This document shows, one piece after another, positions 23,170 to 31,855 of a DNA stretch of 40,935 nucleotides. The notes beneath the pieces are model-generated. The model made no database searches. It saw nothing but the letters and a program-made list of their open reading frames with translations, and was not told where the DNA came from. The translations under genes were made by a program, and so were the position numbers. This DNA comes from Maricaulis sp. (GTDB lineage Bacteria; Pseudomonadota; Alphaproteobacteria; Caulobacterales; Maricaulaceae): NCBI RefSeq assembly GCF_030149235.1, contig NZ_JASBRW010000047.1:1-40935 (forward strand). Direction: 5' to 3'. Within the stretch, counting starts at the first letter, position 1. Every line of letters begins with the position of its first letter.

Positions 23170-23502
23170 ATGAAAACGGCAGGTATCATGTTTATTGCGG
23201 CAGCCATGACGGCGATGAGCTTCGCGGCTGCTCCGGCGAGTGCACAGGACCGCGAACGCACGTCCGTTGAGGCACCGTCCTATCCGCGTAGTGCTGAGCG
23301 TCGCGGCATCGAGGGCTATGCAGTGGTCCAGTATTCGGTTGCCGAAGACGGCAGCGTTCAGAATCCCACTGTGGTCGAATCGGAGCCTGCGGGCGTCTTT
23401 GATCGCGCCGTTTTGCGCGCCATTGAAGGGTGGGCTTATGCGCCGGCCGCAGCTGCAACCGAGGGATTGGAGCAACGTTTCGACTTCAATCTCGGCGGCT
23501 AA
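23170..23502 (+). CDS. Secreted TonB C-terminal domain protein
   Basis: 110 aa. The start was chosen at the third of three close ATG codons because GAGGGA lies 8 bases upstream. A cleavable signal peptide (MKTAGIMFIAAAMTAMSFAA ending APASA-Q) replaces the usual membrane anchor and proline spacer of TonB. The rest is a TonB_C domain with the family pattern PSYPRSAERRGIEGYAVVQY, FDRAVLRAIEGWAYAPA. Such a soluble periplasmic domain cannot by itself couple to ExbBD, so the role is unclear. A strong terminator hairpin lies 66 bases downstream. Regulation is unknown. Confidence 0.8.
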   Translation: MKTAGIMFIAAAMTAMSFAAAPASAQDRERTSVEAPSYPRSAERRGIEGYAVVQYSVAEDGSVQNPTVVESEPAGVFDRAVLRAIEGWAYAPAAAATEGLEQRFDFNLGG

Positions 23503-23568
23503 GGTTAATCCAGACCACGCAAATCAGCATCAGAACTGAAACGCGAAAATAATAATAAGAATTCATTT

Positions 23569-23600
23569 ACGGCGGCGCGGTAGCGTCGCCGTGATTTTTT
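23569..23600 (+). terminator. Rho-independent terminator between tonB-C gene and MCP
   Basis: ACGGCGGCGC and GCGTCGCCGT form a 10-bp stem (one wobble) with a GGTA loop, followed by GA and six T residues. It ends only 36 bases before the chemoreceptor ATG, so the MCP promoter is either squeezed between or lies upstream, which would place this hairpin in the MCP leader. Confidence 0.8.
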
Positions 23601-23636
23601 GTAATTGCCGACTCGTTGTCGGGAGGATTTGAGGCC

Positions 23637-25694
23637 ATGAATTCCTTTTTCGCCGCTCTTAACGAAAAGACATCCAGCATTCGCGTGCGGTTGCTGGCCG
23701 CTTTCGGGCTTTCTGCTGCGATGACGCTTGTTGCAGCGGGTGTCGGCGTTTTCGGATTTAACTCGGCTAATTACGCGGTGGAGCAAATTTCCAACCGTTC
23801 AATTCCCGAAATTCAAGCGGCCGCCCGGGTCAGCGAGGAAAGCCAGGCGATGGCCGAAGGGCTCCAGGCCTTTGCTCTGTCCCCGACTGTTGAGGCGCGC
23901 CTGACGAATTATTCGCGATTGACCGAGATGCGGGATGGCCTCCTCGCTAATCTGTCTTCGCTGCGTCAGATGTCAGGAAACAACGAAACCGCTCAGCTGG
24001 CGACCGCTGTTGAAGACCTGGCCACCCTCGTCGACACCATGAATGGCGTTGTCGGTGAGCGCCTGCAAATCCGTGACCGCCGCTGGTATGTCACCAGCGA
24101 AGCCCGTCAGGCTCGCGTGACCCTGACAGAGAGCGTTGAAGGCGCACTCGATAATAGCGATGAGGCGGATATCGAGAGCCTGCTCCGCACGCTCGTGGCC
24201 GCCAATCAGATCCTGATCCAGTACACAGAAACCGACGTCGCCGCCTCTGACGCTGAAGTCGATGCCCTGTTCGATGATTTCGACATGGCCCTGGGCGAGC
24301 TGGATGTGAACATCGCCATTCTCGGCGATATCGTCACCGACGAAATGCGCACAAGCGCCAATGCCCTCCTGGGGTATGGCGAAGGTGCAGCGGGCGTGTT
24401 CGAGCTGCGCAAGTCCGAGCTGCAGGCTGTCACCGAGGCAGAGCGCGTTTCCGAGGAAGCCCGTATCGCGGCAGAAGCCCTTCTGTCTCGCGTCAATGCC
24501 TTCAAAGGCGAAGTGGATGGCCGCGTCGAAGCGGCCACCGCCAATGCCAATGGCGCAGTCCTGACCGGACGCATCCTGCTGATTATCATTGCGGCCGTTG
24601 GCCTGATTATCGCCGCTGCGATCGCCTGGTTCTACGTGTCCAACATGGTTCTGGCCCGCCTGAGCGCCATGGCACGCACCATGAGTGCGCTGGCTGAGGG
24701 TAATAGCGAGGTCCAACTTGGCTTCACGCCGGGCCGTGACGAAATCGGCGACATGGCCCGTTCGGTCGACGTCTTCCGCCAGAACGCGATCGAGCGCGCT
24801 CGACTGGAAGCTGAGACCGAAGAAGAGCGCCGCATGAAGGAGAAGCGTTCCGCTGCGGTGGAAAGCCTGATCCAGGCCTTCGAGGAAGCGTCCACCAGCG
24901 CTCTCAGCCAGGTGAACGAGGCCGCGACCCAGATGGAAACTTCCGCTCGCGCCATGAGCTCGACGGCTGCGGCCACGACAGGCAAGTCTGCCGCTGTGGC
25001 CCAGGCGTCGGAAGGCGCGTCGCAGAACGTACAAACTGTGGCCGCCGCCGCCGAGGAGATGGTCTCCTCGATCGGCGAAATCAGCCAGCAGATCTCCCGC
25101 TCAACCGAAATCGCCGGCAATGCCGTTGACCAGGTCGAGCAGACCAATGTCGACGTGCAGGCGCTCAATGATGCCGCCAAGAGCATTGATGACATCGTCA
25201 ACCTCATCAACGACATCGCCGAGCAGACCAACCTGCTGGCCCTGAACGCGACCATCGAGGCGGCACGGGCTGGTGAGGCCGGCAAGGGCTTCGCGGTCGT
25301 GGCTTCCGAGGTGAAAGCCCTGGCCAGCCAGACCGGTAACGCGACGCAGAACATCTCCGAGCATATCGGTGGTATCCAGTCTGCGACTTCCAAGGCTGTG
25401 GAAGCCATGGGCTCGATCGGCGGCACCATTCACGAGATGAGCGAGATCGCCACCGCAATCGCTGCGGCAATGGAAGAACAGCGCGCGGCTGCGAGTGAGA
25501 TCACCCGTTCCGCGCAGGAAGCAGCAGACGGTACCCGCGAGGTCTTCTCCAACATCCAGGAAGTCGACCAGGCGACCTCGGAGACCGGCGAAAGCGCGGG
25601 TCAGGTGCTCGAGGCATCGCTGGCGGTGTCACGCCAGTCTGAGACCCTCAAGACGTCCGTCGAGCAGTTCCTCGACGAGGTCCGCACCGCTTAA
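23637..25694 (+). CDS. Methyl-accepting chemotaxis protein
   Basis: 685 aa from the ATG preceded by GGGAGG; a TTG seven codons upstream is disfavoured. A transmembrane helix at about residues 14-37 and a second at about 302-330 ([20 protein letters not shown]) bracket a periplasmic helical sensor of about 265 residues rich in acidic residues. A HAMP domain follows ([20 protein letters not shown]). The cytoplasmic signalling tip is canonical, [20 protein letters not shown] at about 520-540, flanked by methylation helices. No C-terminal CheR-binding pentapeptide is seen. It binds CheW/CheA to steer the flagellum; the ligand is unknown. No chemotaxis genes adjoin it. Confidence 0.95.
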   Translation: MNSFFAALNEKTSSIRVRLLAAFGLSAAMTLVAAGVGVFGFNSANYAVEQISNRSIPEIQAAARVSEESQAMAEGLQAFALSPTVEARLTNYSRLTEMRDGLLANLSSLRQMSGNNETAQLATAVEDLATLVDTMNGVVGERLQIRDRRWYVTSEARQARVTLTESVEGALDNSDEADIESLLRTLVAANQILIQYTETDVAASDAEVDALFDDFDMALGELDVNIAILGDIVTDEMRTSANALLGYGEGAAGVFELRKSELQAVTEAERVSEEARIAAEALLSRVNAFKGEVDGRVEAATANANGAVLTGRILLIIIAAVGLIIAAAIAWFYVSNMVLARLSAMARTMSALAEGNSEVQLGFTPGRDEIGDMARSVDVFRQNAIERARLEAETEEERRMKEKRSAAVESLIQAFEEASTSALSQVNEAATQMETSARAMSSTAAATTGKSAAVAQASEGASQNVQTVAAAAEEMVSSIGEISQQISRSTEIAGNAVDQVEQTNVDVQALNDAAKSIDDIVNLINDIAEQTNLLALNATIEAARAGEAGKGFAVVASEVKALASQTGNATQNISEHIGGIQSATSKAVEAMGSIGGTIHEMSEIATAIAAAMEEQRAAASEITRSAQEAADGTREVFSNIQEVDQATSETGESAGQVLEASLAVSRQSETLKTSVEQFLDEVRTA

Positions 25695-25716
25695 TTGCAG
25701 ATCAACTGAAATCAGC

Positions 25717-25748
25717 CACCGCCCGCGGCTTGCCAGCCGCGGGCGGTG
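25717..25748. terminator. Long GC hairpin between MCP and tRNA
   Basis: A perfect 14-bp stem (CACCGCCCGCGGCT with AGCCGCGGGCGGTG) with a TGCC loop lies 22 bases after the MCP stop. There is no T-tract after it, so it is an atypical terminator, but it is the only candidate for ending the MCP transcript before the tRNA gene. Confidence 0.6.
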
Positions 25749-25787
25749 CGCGTATATGCCGATCCTCCCTTTGTGGGGAACACGTGT

Positions 25788-25864
25788 GGCGAGGTAGCTC
25801 AGCTGGTTAGAGCGCACGACTCATAATCGTGAGGTCGAGAGTTCAAGTCTCTCCCTCGCCACCA
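25788..25864 (+). tRNA. tRNA-Met (anticodon CAU)
   Basis: 77 bases with a complete cloverleaf and encoded CCA. The acceptor stem GGCGAGG pairs fully with CCTCGCC, the anticodon loop is CTCATAA on a CACGA/TCGTG stem, and the T arm is GAGAG-TTCAAGT-CTCTC. The paired G1-C72 excludes an initiator tRNA. A CAU anticodon also fits tRNA-Ile2, whose C34 is changed to lysidine; elongator Met is the default call. Confidence 0.85.
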
Positions 25865-25977
25865 CCAACCTTCTCTCAGTCGAATACAGATTAACTCGCC
25901 GTGAAGCGCCTATCTGTCGCGTTTCCCTTGGGCCGTTGTGGACCTATATCCTCAAGGCAGTGAACAGGAGTGCGCCG

Positions 25978-26229
25978 ATGTCTACGGGTACGGTTTTGTC
26001 GGTCTTCGCCGGAGCCATCATCATCCTTGCCGGAATTGCCTATCTCGTCGTGGGCGCGAGCATCCTGCCGGAGAACGGCATGAGCGGGCATGGGTGGTTC
26101 GCCCTAATTCTCGGCTCTGTTTTGTCATTGCTGGTGGGGGGCGCACTGGCGACCGTCCTGATCATCTCCCGTCGTCGCGGCTTCGACGAGGCCGCCCACG
26201 AGGTCTACAAGGAGGTTGAGGACCGCTAG
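25978..26229 (+). CDS. Small two-helix membrane protein
   Basis: 83 aa, family not recognised. The ATG at 25978 has AGGAG 7 bases upstream, which excludes an earlier ATG in frame. Two transmembrane segments (about 6-29, VLSVFAGAIIILAGIAYLVV, and 41-63) are separated by a short Gly-rich loop; the C-terminus is charged (RRRGFDEAAHEVYKEVEDR) and probably cytosolic. It is convergent with the minus-strand repeat protein, with a shared hairpin at 26239-26261 between them. Confidence 0.6.
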   Translation: MSTGTVLSVFAGAIIILAGIAYLVVGASILPENGMSGHGWFALILGSVLSLLVGGALATVLIISRRRGFDEAAHEVYKEVEDR

Positions 26230-26261
26230 AAAAGCAAAGAGCCCGGCCGTTGACCGGGCTC
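26230..26261 (-). terminator. Terminator of the Arg/Asp-repeat gene
   Basis: Read on the minus strand, GAGCCCGG and CCGGGCTC form an 8-bp stem around a 7-base loop and are followed by TTTGCTTTT. It lies 26 bases after the stop of the minus-strand gene. On the plus strand there is no T-tract. Confidence 0.75.
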
Positions 26262-26287
26262 GTGCATGGCGTCTTCAATGACCTATC

Positions 26288-26593
26288 TCAATAGCGTCGG
26301 TCGCGGCGGTCCTCGCGGCGATCGCGGACATCCTCGCGGGCATCCCTGATATCCTCCCGCATATCGAAATAATCTTCAATCAGATCACCCGGGCCGGTAA
26401 ATCGGCGGGCATCGCGGATATCCTCGCGCGCATCGCGGATATCCTCCCGCCGGTCGCGGCGATCCTCGCGCCGGTCATAAACATCCTCGATCCTGTCGCG
26501 GACCTCGCGGGTCGTGTGATGATAGGGGTGGGCATAGGCCGGAGCGGCTGTGCTGGCGGCCATCAATGCGATCGCGATAAACCTGTAGGGCAT
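26288..26593 (-). CDS. Periplasmic Arg/Asp/Glu-repeat protein
   Basis: 101 aa from an ATG with AAGGA 6 bases upstream. A signal peptide (MPYRFIAIALMAASTAAPAYA) is followed by a short His-rich start (HPYHHTTREV) and then almost only charged heptads of the type REDIRDA and RREDRRD, forming a probable single, highly charged alpha-helix interrupted once (RFTGPGDLIEDYF). At DNA level a 21-bp unit around CGCGGATATCCTC repeats in tandem (about 26400-26480), so the gene probably grew by slippage. Similar RED-type secreted proteins are known in alphaproteobacteria without a function. It lies 67 bp downstream of the hybrid kinase gene on the same strand. Confidence 0.75.
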   Translation of the reverse strand: MPYRFIAIALMAASTAAPAYAHPYHHTTREVRDRIEDVYDRREDRRDRREDIRDAREDIRDARRFTGPGDLIEDYFDMREDIRDAREDVRDRREDRRDRRY

Positions 26594-26660
26594 GGCATGT
26601 CCTTTACCGTTTGCGTATCCCTCGCACGAGTGAAACGGTGAAGGTCTGTCAATCCGTCGA

Positions 26661-28286
26661 TCAGGCGACCTTCCGGTTCTCGCGCCGGTCCATGGCAAGG
26701 GCTGCGTCAATGGCGGAGAACAGGGCGTCGCGTTCGACTGGCTTGCTGACATGGCTGCTCATGCCCGCTGCGATGCAACGCTCTGCCGCCCCGGAGAGAG
26801 CGTTTGCGGTCAAAGCAATGATCGGAATCGTAGCGGCTTCAGACGTCAAGGCGCGGATGGCCTGGGTCGCCGCAATACCGTCCATGACCGGCATTTCCAT
26901 ATCCATCAGGATGAGGTCGTAGGAACGCGCCTGGACCGCCTCGAGGGCGAGTTTTCCGTTTTCAACATAGTCTGCTGTCAGGCCTTTAAGTTTGAGGAAT
27001 CCCTTCGCTACAGCCTGATTCACCGGATTGTCCTCAGCCACCAGAACGCGCGTTGTTGTGACTGCGGTTTCCTCTTCGTGCGCGATGTCTTCAGTACTCC
27101 CGGCAGTCTGTTCACCAAAGTAGACCTTCAAAGGAACCTCGAACCAAAAGGTTGAGCCTTCATTCTCCACCGACCGGAAGCCAATTGTTCCGCCCATCAG
27201 GTCCACCAGACGCTTACAGATTGCCAGGCCGAGACCACTGCCGCCATGGCGACGGGTGGTCTCTGCGTCCGCTTGGGTGAAGGCGGTAAACATGCGCTCC
27301 TGCGCGCTGAGCGGAATACCGCAGCCGCTATCCCGAACCTCGATCCGCATCACCGAGCGTTTCCGGCCAATATCATGGAAGACCATGCTAACGTCGACCA
27401 TGCCTTGATCTGTGAATTTGATCGCATTGCCGATCAAGTTAAACAGGATCTGCTTGAGCCGTACCGGGTCACCCTTGAATTCACGTCCTTCGGCGCCACT
27501 GACCTCGATCGTAAATGTGATCCCTTTTTCTCGTGCGCGCCCTTGCCATAGCGTTTGAGCATCCTGGGCCAGCTGCTTCGGATTGAATGGGTGAATATCC
27601 AGATCCATCTTTCCGGCTTCGATCTTGGAGAGGTCCAGAATGTCGTTGAGCAGGCGTAGGAGGATTTGGCCACTATCATCGATAACGCGAACAAACTCGG
27701 TCTGTTCCTCGTCCAGGTCCGTCGCTGTCAACAATTGTGCGATCCCGAGTACCCCGTTAAGCGGGGTCCGGATTTCATGGCTCATAGTGGCCAGGAAATC
27801 CGACTTGGCTTTGGAGGCGGCTAGCGCCTCAATGCGGGCGCGGCCAAGCTGTTCTGCCAGCGCGGAGAGTTTGTGGTTGCGCTCTTCGGATTCCCGCGCC
27901 ATCGCGGTGAATAGCTCGAGCGAGGTTCCGACCCCTACAAACTCGCCCTGGCGAACGGCTACGAAGCCCTCCATCAATGCAGACGGGCGATCGCGAACGA
28001 TCCGTGCGTTAAGCGCCTCAACCGGGGTTGAGGCCTCGACGATGAGAGGTTCCTTATTCATCAGGAAGGTGATCGGACGCTTGGAAAACAGCGCGCGACC
28101 ATGCCGGTCCGCCATCCGCAGAAAAAACTGGTCGCGGGTAACCAGGCCTACCGGATGGCGGTTATCAACCACGGCGACGACAAGAAGGTCATCATCGTGG
28201 GAAAACAACTCGTAAACGTCTTCCCCGCGCGCGGTTGGCGCTACAGTTGGTGCTTCGACGAGCACATCACGAACCAAGCGGCTCAT
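26661..28286 (-). CDS. Soluble CBS-domain hybrid histidine kinase
   Basis: 541 aa with no transmembrane segment. The N-terminal 125 residues look like a CBS-domain pair ([20 protein letters not shown] and the later [18 protein letters not shown]), which in other proteins binds adenine nucleotides. A short coiled coil leads to HisKA with His170 in [10 protein letters not shown], then HATPase_c with the N box [11 protein letters not shown], the G1 box DSGCGIP and the G2 box [11 protein letters not shown]. The C-terminal receiver domain has Asp462 in [13 protein letters not shown]. Internal phosphorelay from His170 to Asp462 is expected, with an unlinked partner. No response regulator or Hpt gene is adjacent; the downstream gene is the charged repeat protein. 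Confidence 0.9.
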   Translation of the reverse strand: MSRLVRDVLVEAPTVAPTARGEDVYELFSHDDDLLVVAVVDNRHPVGLVTRDQFFLRMADRHGRALFSKRPITFLMNKEPLIVEASTPVEALNARIVRDRPSALMEGFVAVRQGEFVGVGTSLELFTAMARESEERNHKLSALAEQLGRARIEALAASKAKSDFLATMSHEIRTPLNGVLGIAQLLTATDLDEEQTEFVRVIDDSGQILLRLLNDILDLSKIEAGKMDLDIHPFNPKQLAQDAQTLWQGRAREKGITFTIEVSGAEGREFKGDPVRLKQILFNLIGNAIKFTDQGMVDVSMVFHDIGRKRSVMRIEVRDSGCGIPLSAQERMFTAFTQADAETTRRHGGSGLGLAICKRLVDLMGGTIGFRSVENEGSTFWFEVPLKVYFGEQTAGSTEDIAHEEETAVTTTRVLVAEDNPVNQAVAKGFLKLKGLTADYVENGKLALEAVQARSYDLILMDMEMPVMDGIAATQAIRALTSEAATIPIIALTANALSGAAERCIAAGMSSHVSKPVERDALFSAIDAALAMDRRENRKVA

Positions 28287-28359
28287 AGCGACTACCCCAG
28301 TTCCATCCGCACGTAGAATAGGCAGAACTGGGCTTCGGTTTCGTTAAACGAGCGGCGCG

Positions 28360-28382
28360 TCACAAAACAATCGCGAGATTGT
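28360..28382 (-). terminator. Candidate terminator of cutA
   Basis: On the minus strand ACAATC-TCGC-GATTGT forms a 6-bp hairpin that begins at the cutA stop codon and runs into TTTG. The stem is short and AT-containing, so this is a weak call. Confidence 0.4.
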
Positions 28383-28714
28383 CACAGAGGTTGACGGGAG
28401 CTTACTTTCAACCAGTCCAGATAGCCGCGATGGGAATGGGTTTCATCAATGTCCAAGACCACAAAGCACGGTGTCTCATAAGGGTGAAGCTCGACGAACC
28501 GGGTCCTGAGCGCATCTGTCTGCGCCCCGTCGGCCTTCAAGATCATCACGGTCTCCTGGTCCTCTTGGGGATTGCCGTCCCAGACATAGACGCTTGTCAT
28601 ACCTGGGAGGATGTTGGCGCAGGCGCATAGGCCGTCGGCGACAAGACGACGCGCGGCGGTGCCGGCGCTCTGTGCGTCCGGCCAGGTCGTGTAAATCCAA
28701 TGGAAAGCAGGCAT
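28382..28714 (-). CDS. cutA: Divalent-cation tolerance protein CutA
   Basis: 110 aa, the usual CutA length. The family hallmarks are present: [20 protein letters not shown] at about 24-43 with the conserved Cys-Ala-Asn, a WDGN turn, the lysine in ILKADG, and the [13 protein letters not shown] stretch at about 76-88. CutA trimers are found across life and are linked to copper and other divalent-metal tolerance, with an unclear mechanism. A GAGGAGAG site lies 5 bases upstream. It is divergent from queC, with only 36 bp between start codons, so the two promoters must overlap. Confidence 0.92.
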   Translation of the reverse strand: MPAFHWIYTTWPDAQSAGTAARRLVADGLCACANILPGMTSVYVWDGNPQEDQETVMILKADGAQTDALRTRFVELHPYETPCFVVLDIDETHSHRGYLDWLKVSSRQPL

Positions 28715-28750
28715 GGCTATCTCTCCTCAGCACGCCTATATAACGGCGCC

Positions 28751-29464
28751 ATGACCAACACGTCGAACCCTGATACAGCCCTTGTGCTCTTCTCCGGCGG
28801 TCAGGACAGCGCGACTTGCCTGGCCTGGGCCCTGGAGCGATATCCCCGCGTGGAGACGGTGGGGTTCGAATATGGCCAGCGCCATGGCGTTGAGATGCAA
28901 GCGCGGCTGGATGTGCGCCGTTCCATGGTCGAGCGTTTTGACCAATGGGCTGACCGTCTGGGCGAGGATTTCGTCATCGATCTCTCCGGTTATGGCGCCA
29001 TCGCCGAAAGCGCGCTGACTGCCGACCGCGCCATCGAGATTCAGGAAAACGGACTGCCCTCGACCTTCGTGCCGGGCCGTAATCTGGTATTCCTCACTGT
29101 CGCCTCTGCGCTGGCCTACCGGCGCGGCCATGACGTGATGGTCGGCGGCATGTGCGAGACCGATTTCTCTGGCTATCCCGATTGCCGGCGCGCAACGATC
29201 GACGCCATGCAGTCAGCCTTGTCGCTCGGCCTCGATCGCAAACTCGTGCTGGAAACGCCGCTCATGTTCATCGACAAGGGGGCGACCTGGGCTTTAGCGC
29301 ATCAGCTTGGAGGCACCGATCTGGTCGACCTCATCCGTCGAGAAACCCACACCTGCTATACTGGTGACCGCTCCACCTTGCATGAGTGGGGTCATGGCTG
29401 CGGCACATGTCCCGCCTGCGAATTGCGCGCGCGCGGCTGGCAAGAATGGACCGAGGCGGCATGA
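28751..29464 (+). CDS. queC: 7-cyano-7-deazaguanine synthase QueC
   Basis: 237 aa. QueC converts 7-carboxy-7-deazaguanine to preQ0 with ATP and ammonia, the precursor of queuosine in tRNA. The PP-loop SGGQDS is at about 15-20, VPGRNLVF at about 105-112 is family-typical, and four zinc-binding Cys (202, 217, 220, 223, in CGTCPAC) sit near the C-terminus. The start is the ATG following the TATATAAC box; an upstream ATG is inside the cutA promoter. Its last codons overlap the queE ATG (ATGA), so the two enzymes are translationally coupled. Confidence 0.95.
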   Translation: MTNTSNPDTALVLFSGGQDSATCLAWALERYPRVETVGFEYGQRHGVEMQARLDVRRSMVERFDQWADRLGEDFVIDLSGYGAIAESALTADRAIEIQENGLPSTFVPGRNLVFLTVASALAYRRGHDVMVGGMCETDFSGYPDCRRATIDAMQSALSLGLDRKLVLETPLMFIDKGATWALAHQLGGTDLVDLIRRETHTCYTGDRSTLHEWGHGCGTCPACELRARGWQEWTEAA

Positions 29465-30090
29465 CCTATTCCGTTAAAGAGATTTTCCTCACCGTTCAGG
29501 GCGAGGGCGCCCAGGCCGGGCGGCCTGCGGTTTTCCTGCGCTTTGCGGGATGTAATTTGTGGAGCGGTCGCGAGGCGGATCGCGCAAGTGCCGTGTGCCG
29601 TTTCTGCGATACCGATTTCGTCGGCACCGACGGACCCGGCGGTGGCAAATTCGCCGATGCGGCAGCCCTGGTCGACACGGTGGCCGGATACTGGCCGGGC
29701 GGCGGAACGCCATTGGTGGTGTGCACCGGCGGTGAGCCATTGCTGCAGCTCGACAGCTCGCTGATCGACGCCCTGCACGCGGCCGGTTTCGAAATTGCCG
29801 TCGAGACAAACGGCACCGTCAAAGCCCCGGCGGGTATCGACTGGATTACCGTCAGTCCCAAGGCGAAAGCCGAGGTTATCCAGACCTCCGGCGACGAGCT
29901 CAAACTGGTCTACCCGCAGGACGAGATCAAACCGGCTGATGTGGAACATCTCGACTTCAAGCGATTCTCGCTTCAGCCCATGGACGGGCCTGCGATGATG
30001 GAGAATGCCAAGGCGGCGTTCGAGTACTGCCTTGAACATCCCAAATGGGTGCTCAGCCTGCAGACCCACAAGTGGATCGGCGCCCCCTGA
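29461..30090 (+). CDS. queE: 7-carboxy-7-deazaguanine synthase QueE (radical SAM)
   Basis: 209 aa. QueE is a radical SAM enzyme that contracts 6-carboxytetrahydropterin to 7-carboxy-7-deazaguanine, the step before QueC. The N-terminal ITVQGEG-type segment ([20 protein letters not shown]) is typical. The iron-sulfur cluster motif is the long form: Cys31, Cys46 and Cys49 give CX14CX2C instead of CX3CX2C, as in the Burkholderia multivorans enzyme. CTGGEPLLQ at about 81-89 binds SAM. It overlaps queC by four bases; queD is not in the window. Confidence 0.94.
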   Translation: MTYSVKEIFLTVQGEGAQAGRPAVFLRFAGCNLWSGREADRASAVCRFCDTDFVGTDGPGGGKFADAAALVDTVAGYWPGGGTPLVVCTGGEPLLQLDSSLIDALHAAGFEIAVETNGTVKAPAGIDWITVSPKAKAEVIQTSGDELKLVYPQDEIKPADVEHLDFKRFSLQPMDGPAMMENAKAAFEYCLEHPKWVLSLQTHKWIGAP

Positions 30091-30116
30091 TCGGTGTCCG
30101 AAGTCGCGGCAAGCAA

Positions 30117-30142
30117 AAGGGCCTGCCCGAAGACAAGCCCTT
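30117..30142 (-). terminator. Hairpin between queE and the convergent secreted-protein gene
   Basis: On the minus strand AAGGGC and GCCCTT pair across a 14-base loop and run into TT. It lies 27 bases after the stop of the minus-strand gene. It may serve both converging transcripts weakly. Confidence 0.5.
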
Positions 30143-30168
30143 GAACATAGTAGTTTAGCCTTTGAAAA

Positions 30169-30672
30169 TCAGGACTCGCCGCGCAATTCCTCATGGACCT
30201 CATTGCGCACACGACGCGAGAAGAGGTGGAAGGCCCGGCGGGCATCATACCAGGTCGAGGCGCCGTACACTTCCCGAAGATTGTGCGACGACCAGGAGTA
30301 ATCGAACTCTTCCAGGACCCGGCCGTCCTCGCTGACCAGACGCGCTTCGAGTTCGGCGCCGCCGATACCGATACTGCGCATGGAAAGACCAACCCGGTTA
30401 CGAAGCTGCTGGAATGTCGGGCGATTTGGCGTCGCGTCTAGCAAGGTGACCTCGAGGCGCGTACCGTCCATCATGTCAATACCGCGCAAAGCCTGTTCCA
30501 GGTCATCGGTCAGGTAACCGGCCAAGCGGTTAAGCTCGCGCTCGCCATACTCGTCGGCTTTCTCGAGCATTTCATCGCCAAAGGCGATTGGGGCAATTTC
30601 GATATGTTCATCAGCCAGCGCCGCAGCAGATACGGCCGTGGCAGCAAGGCAGGCTAGTATAGTGCGCGTCAT
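30169..30672 (-). CDS. Secreted protein of unknown function
   Basis: 167 aa from an ATG with CGGAGG 5 bases upstream. A signal peptide (MTRTILACLAATAVSAAALA-D) is followed by a mixed alpha/beta domain: an amphipathic helical part (EKADEYGERELNRLAGYLTD), a segment DGTRLEVTLLDATPNRPTF and a Tyr/Trp-containing C-terminus (FDYSWSSHNLREVYGASTWY). The layout recalls DUF3016-like periplasmic proteins, but the match is not firm. It is co-oriented with the small lipoprotein upstream, about 95 bp away. Confidence 0.65.
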   Translation of the reverse strand: MTRTILACLAATAVSAAALADEHIEIAPIAFGDEMLEKADEYGERELNRLAGYLTDDLEQALRGIDMMDGTRLEVTLLDATPNRPTFQQLRNRVGLSMRSIGIGGAELEARLVSEDGRVLEEFDYSWSSHNLREVYGASTWYDARRAFHLFSRRVRNEVHEELRGES

Positions 30673-30768
30673 GAGCGCCTCCGTTTGCGTTACCCATCCC
30701 TCGATAGGTAATGCTAACAAAGGTCGCTGCAAGCTGTCACCTGACCAGCGGCGGGAAAGTTGACGCAC

Positions 30769-30969
30769 CTAGCGGTCGTCATCCTCGTCGTCATCACCCG
30801 GGGTGACGATATCGATGGCGGCTCCGGTCACATCGACGGCGGCTTCCACGGTATTGCCCACAGTGCCGATAGCGATATCCGCAGCCAAACCGGCAGCACC
30901 GATGGCCAGACAGCCATTGAGGGCGGGAGCGGCGAAAAGCAGAAAAACAAGCGGGCGAAGCCGGCGCAT
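30769..30969 (-). CDS. Small lipoprotein
   Basis: 66 aa. The ATG at 30969 has GGAGG 7 bases upstream; an earlier ATG eight codons before lacks one. The signal peptide ends in a lipobox (ALNGC), so the mature protein should be lipidated at Cys20. The rest alternates small hydrophobic residues (LAIGAAGLAADIAIGTVGNT) and ends in a very acidic tail (PGDDDEDDDR). Such NF012-type alphaproteobacterial lipoproteins are common and uncharacterised. It is probably cotranscribed with the secreted protein downstream. Confidence 0.65.
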   Translation of the reverse strand: MRRLRPLVFLLFAAPALNGCLAIGAAGLAADIAIGTVGNTVEAAVDVTGAAIDIVTPGDDDEDDDR

Positions 30970-31050
30970 GAAAACCTCCAGGGATCGATGCATCAGACTT
31001 CGCCTACTCGTGTTGCGGAAGTATGAAAACCGCCGCGAAATTGCTGCTGC

Positions 31051-31749
31051 TTACTTGGTTTCCACCAGCACCAGCTCGGTGTCGTTACCGGCTTTAATGA
31101 TGATCTCGCCGACATCGCGGATTGCAGCACCATCGCGGGCCTTCAGGCTTTCACCATTCACAGTCGCCGAACCCGTGGCCAGCACCAGATAGGCCTGGCG
31201 GCCCTGGGGCAGGGCGTGGGTGACGGTCTTGCCGGCTTCCACAGTGGCGCCAAGCACTTTGGCATCGGCGCGGATCATCAGCCCGCCATCGCGCTCCGGG
31301 TTGCCCGAGGCAAGAACGACGAAGTCACCGGCGCTTTCGCCCTTGGGAAACTCCATCGCATCCCAGCGCGGCTCACCACCGGAGGTTTCCGGGATGATCC
31401 AGATCTGGAAGATCCGGGTCAGCTCGTCCTCGCGGTTGAACTCGGAGTGATAGATACCGGACCCGGCCGACATGACCTGGACATCGCCGGCTTCGGTGCG
31501 GCCTTCATTGCCCAGATTATCGCGGTGGGTGATGGCGCCGTCGCGGACATAGGTGATGATTTCCATATCCTTGTGCGGGTGCGGCGCGAAGCCTTCGCCC
31601 GGCTGGATTTCATCATCATTCCAGACGCGAAGTGCGCCCCATCCGACCCGCTTCGGGTCGAAATAGCTGCCGAAGCTGAAATGGTGTTTGGCGTTCAGCC
31701 ACTCATTCTGAAAGCGGCCAAGGCTGTCAAAGGAACGTTTCTCGATCAT
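31051..31749 (-). CDS. Pirin family protein
   Basis: 232 aa bicupin. The four metal ligands of pirins are present: His57 and His59 in APHPHKDMEI, His101 and Glu103 in GSGIYHSEFN. Bacterial pirins such as YhhW act as quercetin 2,3-dioxygenase-like enzymes or modulators of central metabolism, and the true substrate here is not known. The C-terminal cupin (about 150-232) lacks the metal ligands, as usual. GGGAGC lies 7 bases upstream of the ATG. It appears monocistronic. Confidence 0.92.
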   Translation of the reverse strand: MIEKRSFDSLGRFQNEWLNAKHHFSFGSYFDPKRVGWGALRVWNDDEIQPGEGFAPHPHKDMEIITYVRDGAITHRDNLGNEGRTEAGDVQVMSAGSGIYHSEFNREDELTRIFQIWIIPETSGGEPRWDAMEFPKGESAGDFVVLASGNPERDGGLMIRADAKVLGATVEAGKTVTHALPQGRQAYLVLATGSATVNGESLKARDGAAIRDVGEIIIKAGNDTELVLVETK

Positions 31750-31855
31750 GGTTTTGCTCCCTGGGTTTCGTGTTGAGGCAGAGATAGGTCGCCGGTCGCT
31801 GGCGATAAACAGGCAGGTCGGACGCTGTTAGTTTCCTAGCGGGAAATAATGCCCG

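Noticed and set aside
25717-25748. Long GC hairpin as part of an insertion element
   Set aside because: It is isolated, has no flanking direct repeats and fits transcript termination after the MCP gene.
26288-26593. CRISPR-like or other array from the 21-bp repeats
   Set aside because: The repeats are contiguous, in frame, without unique spacers, and encode a coherent charged helix behind a signal peptide.
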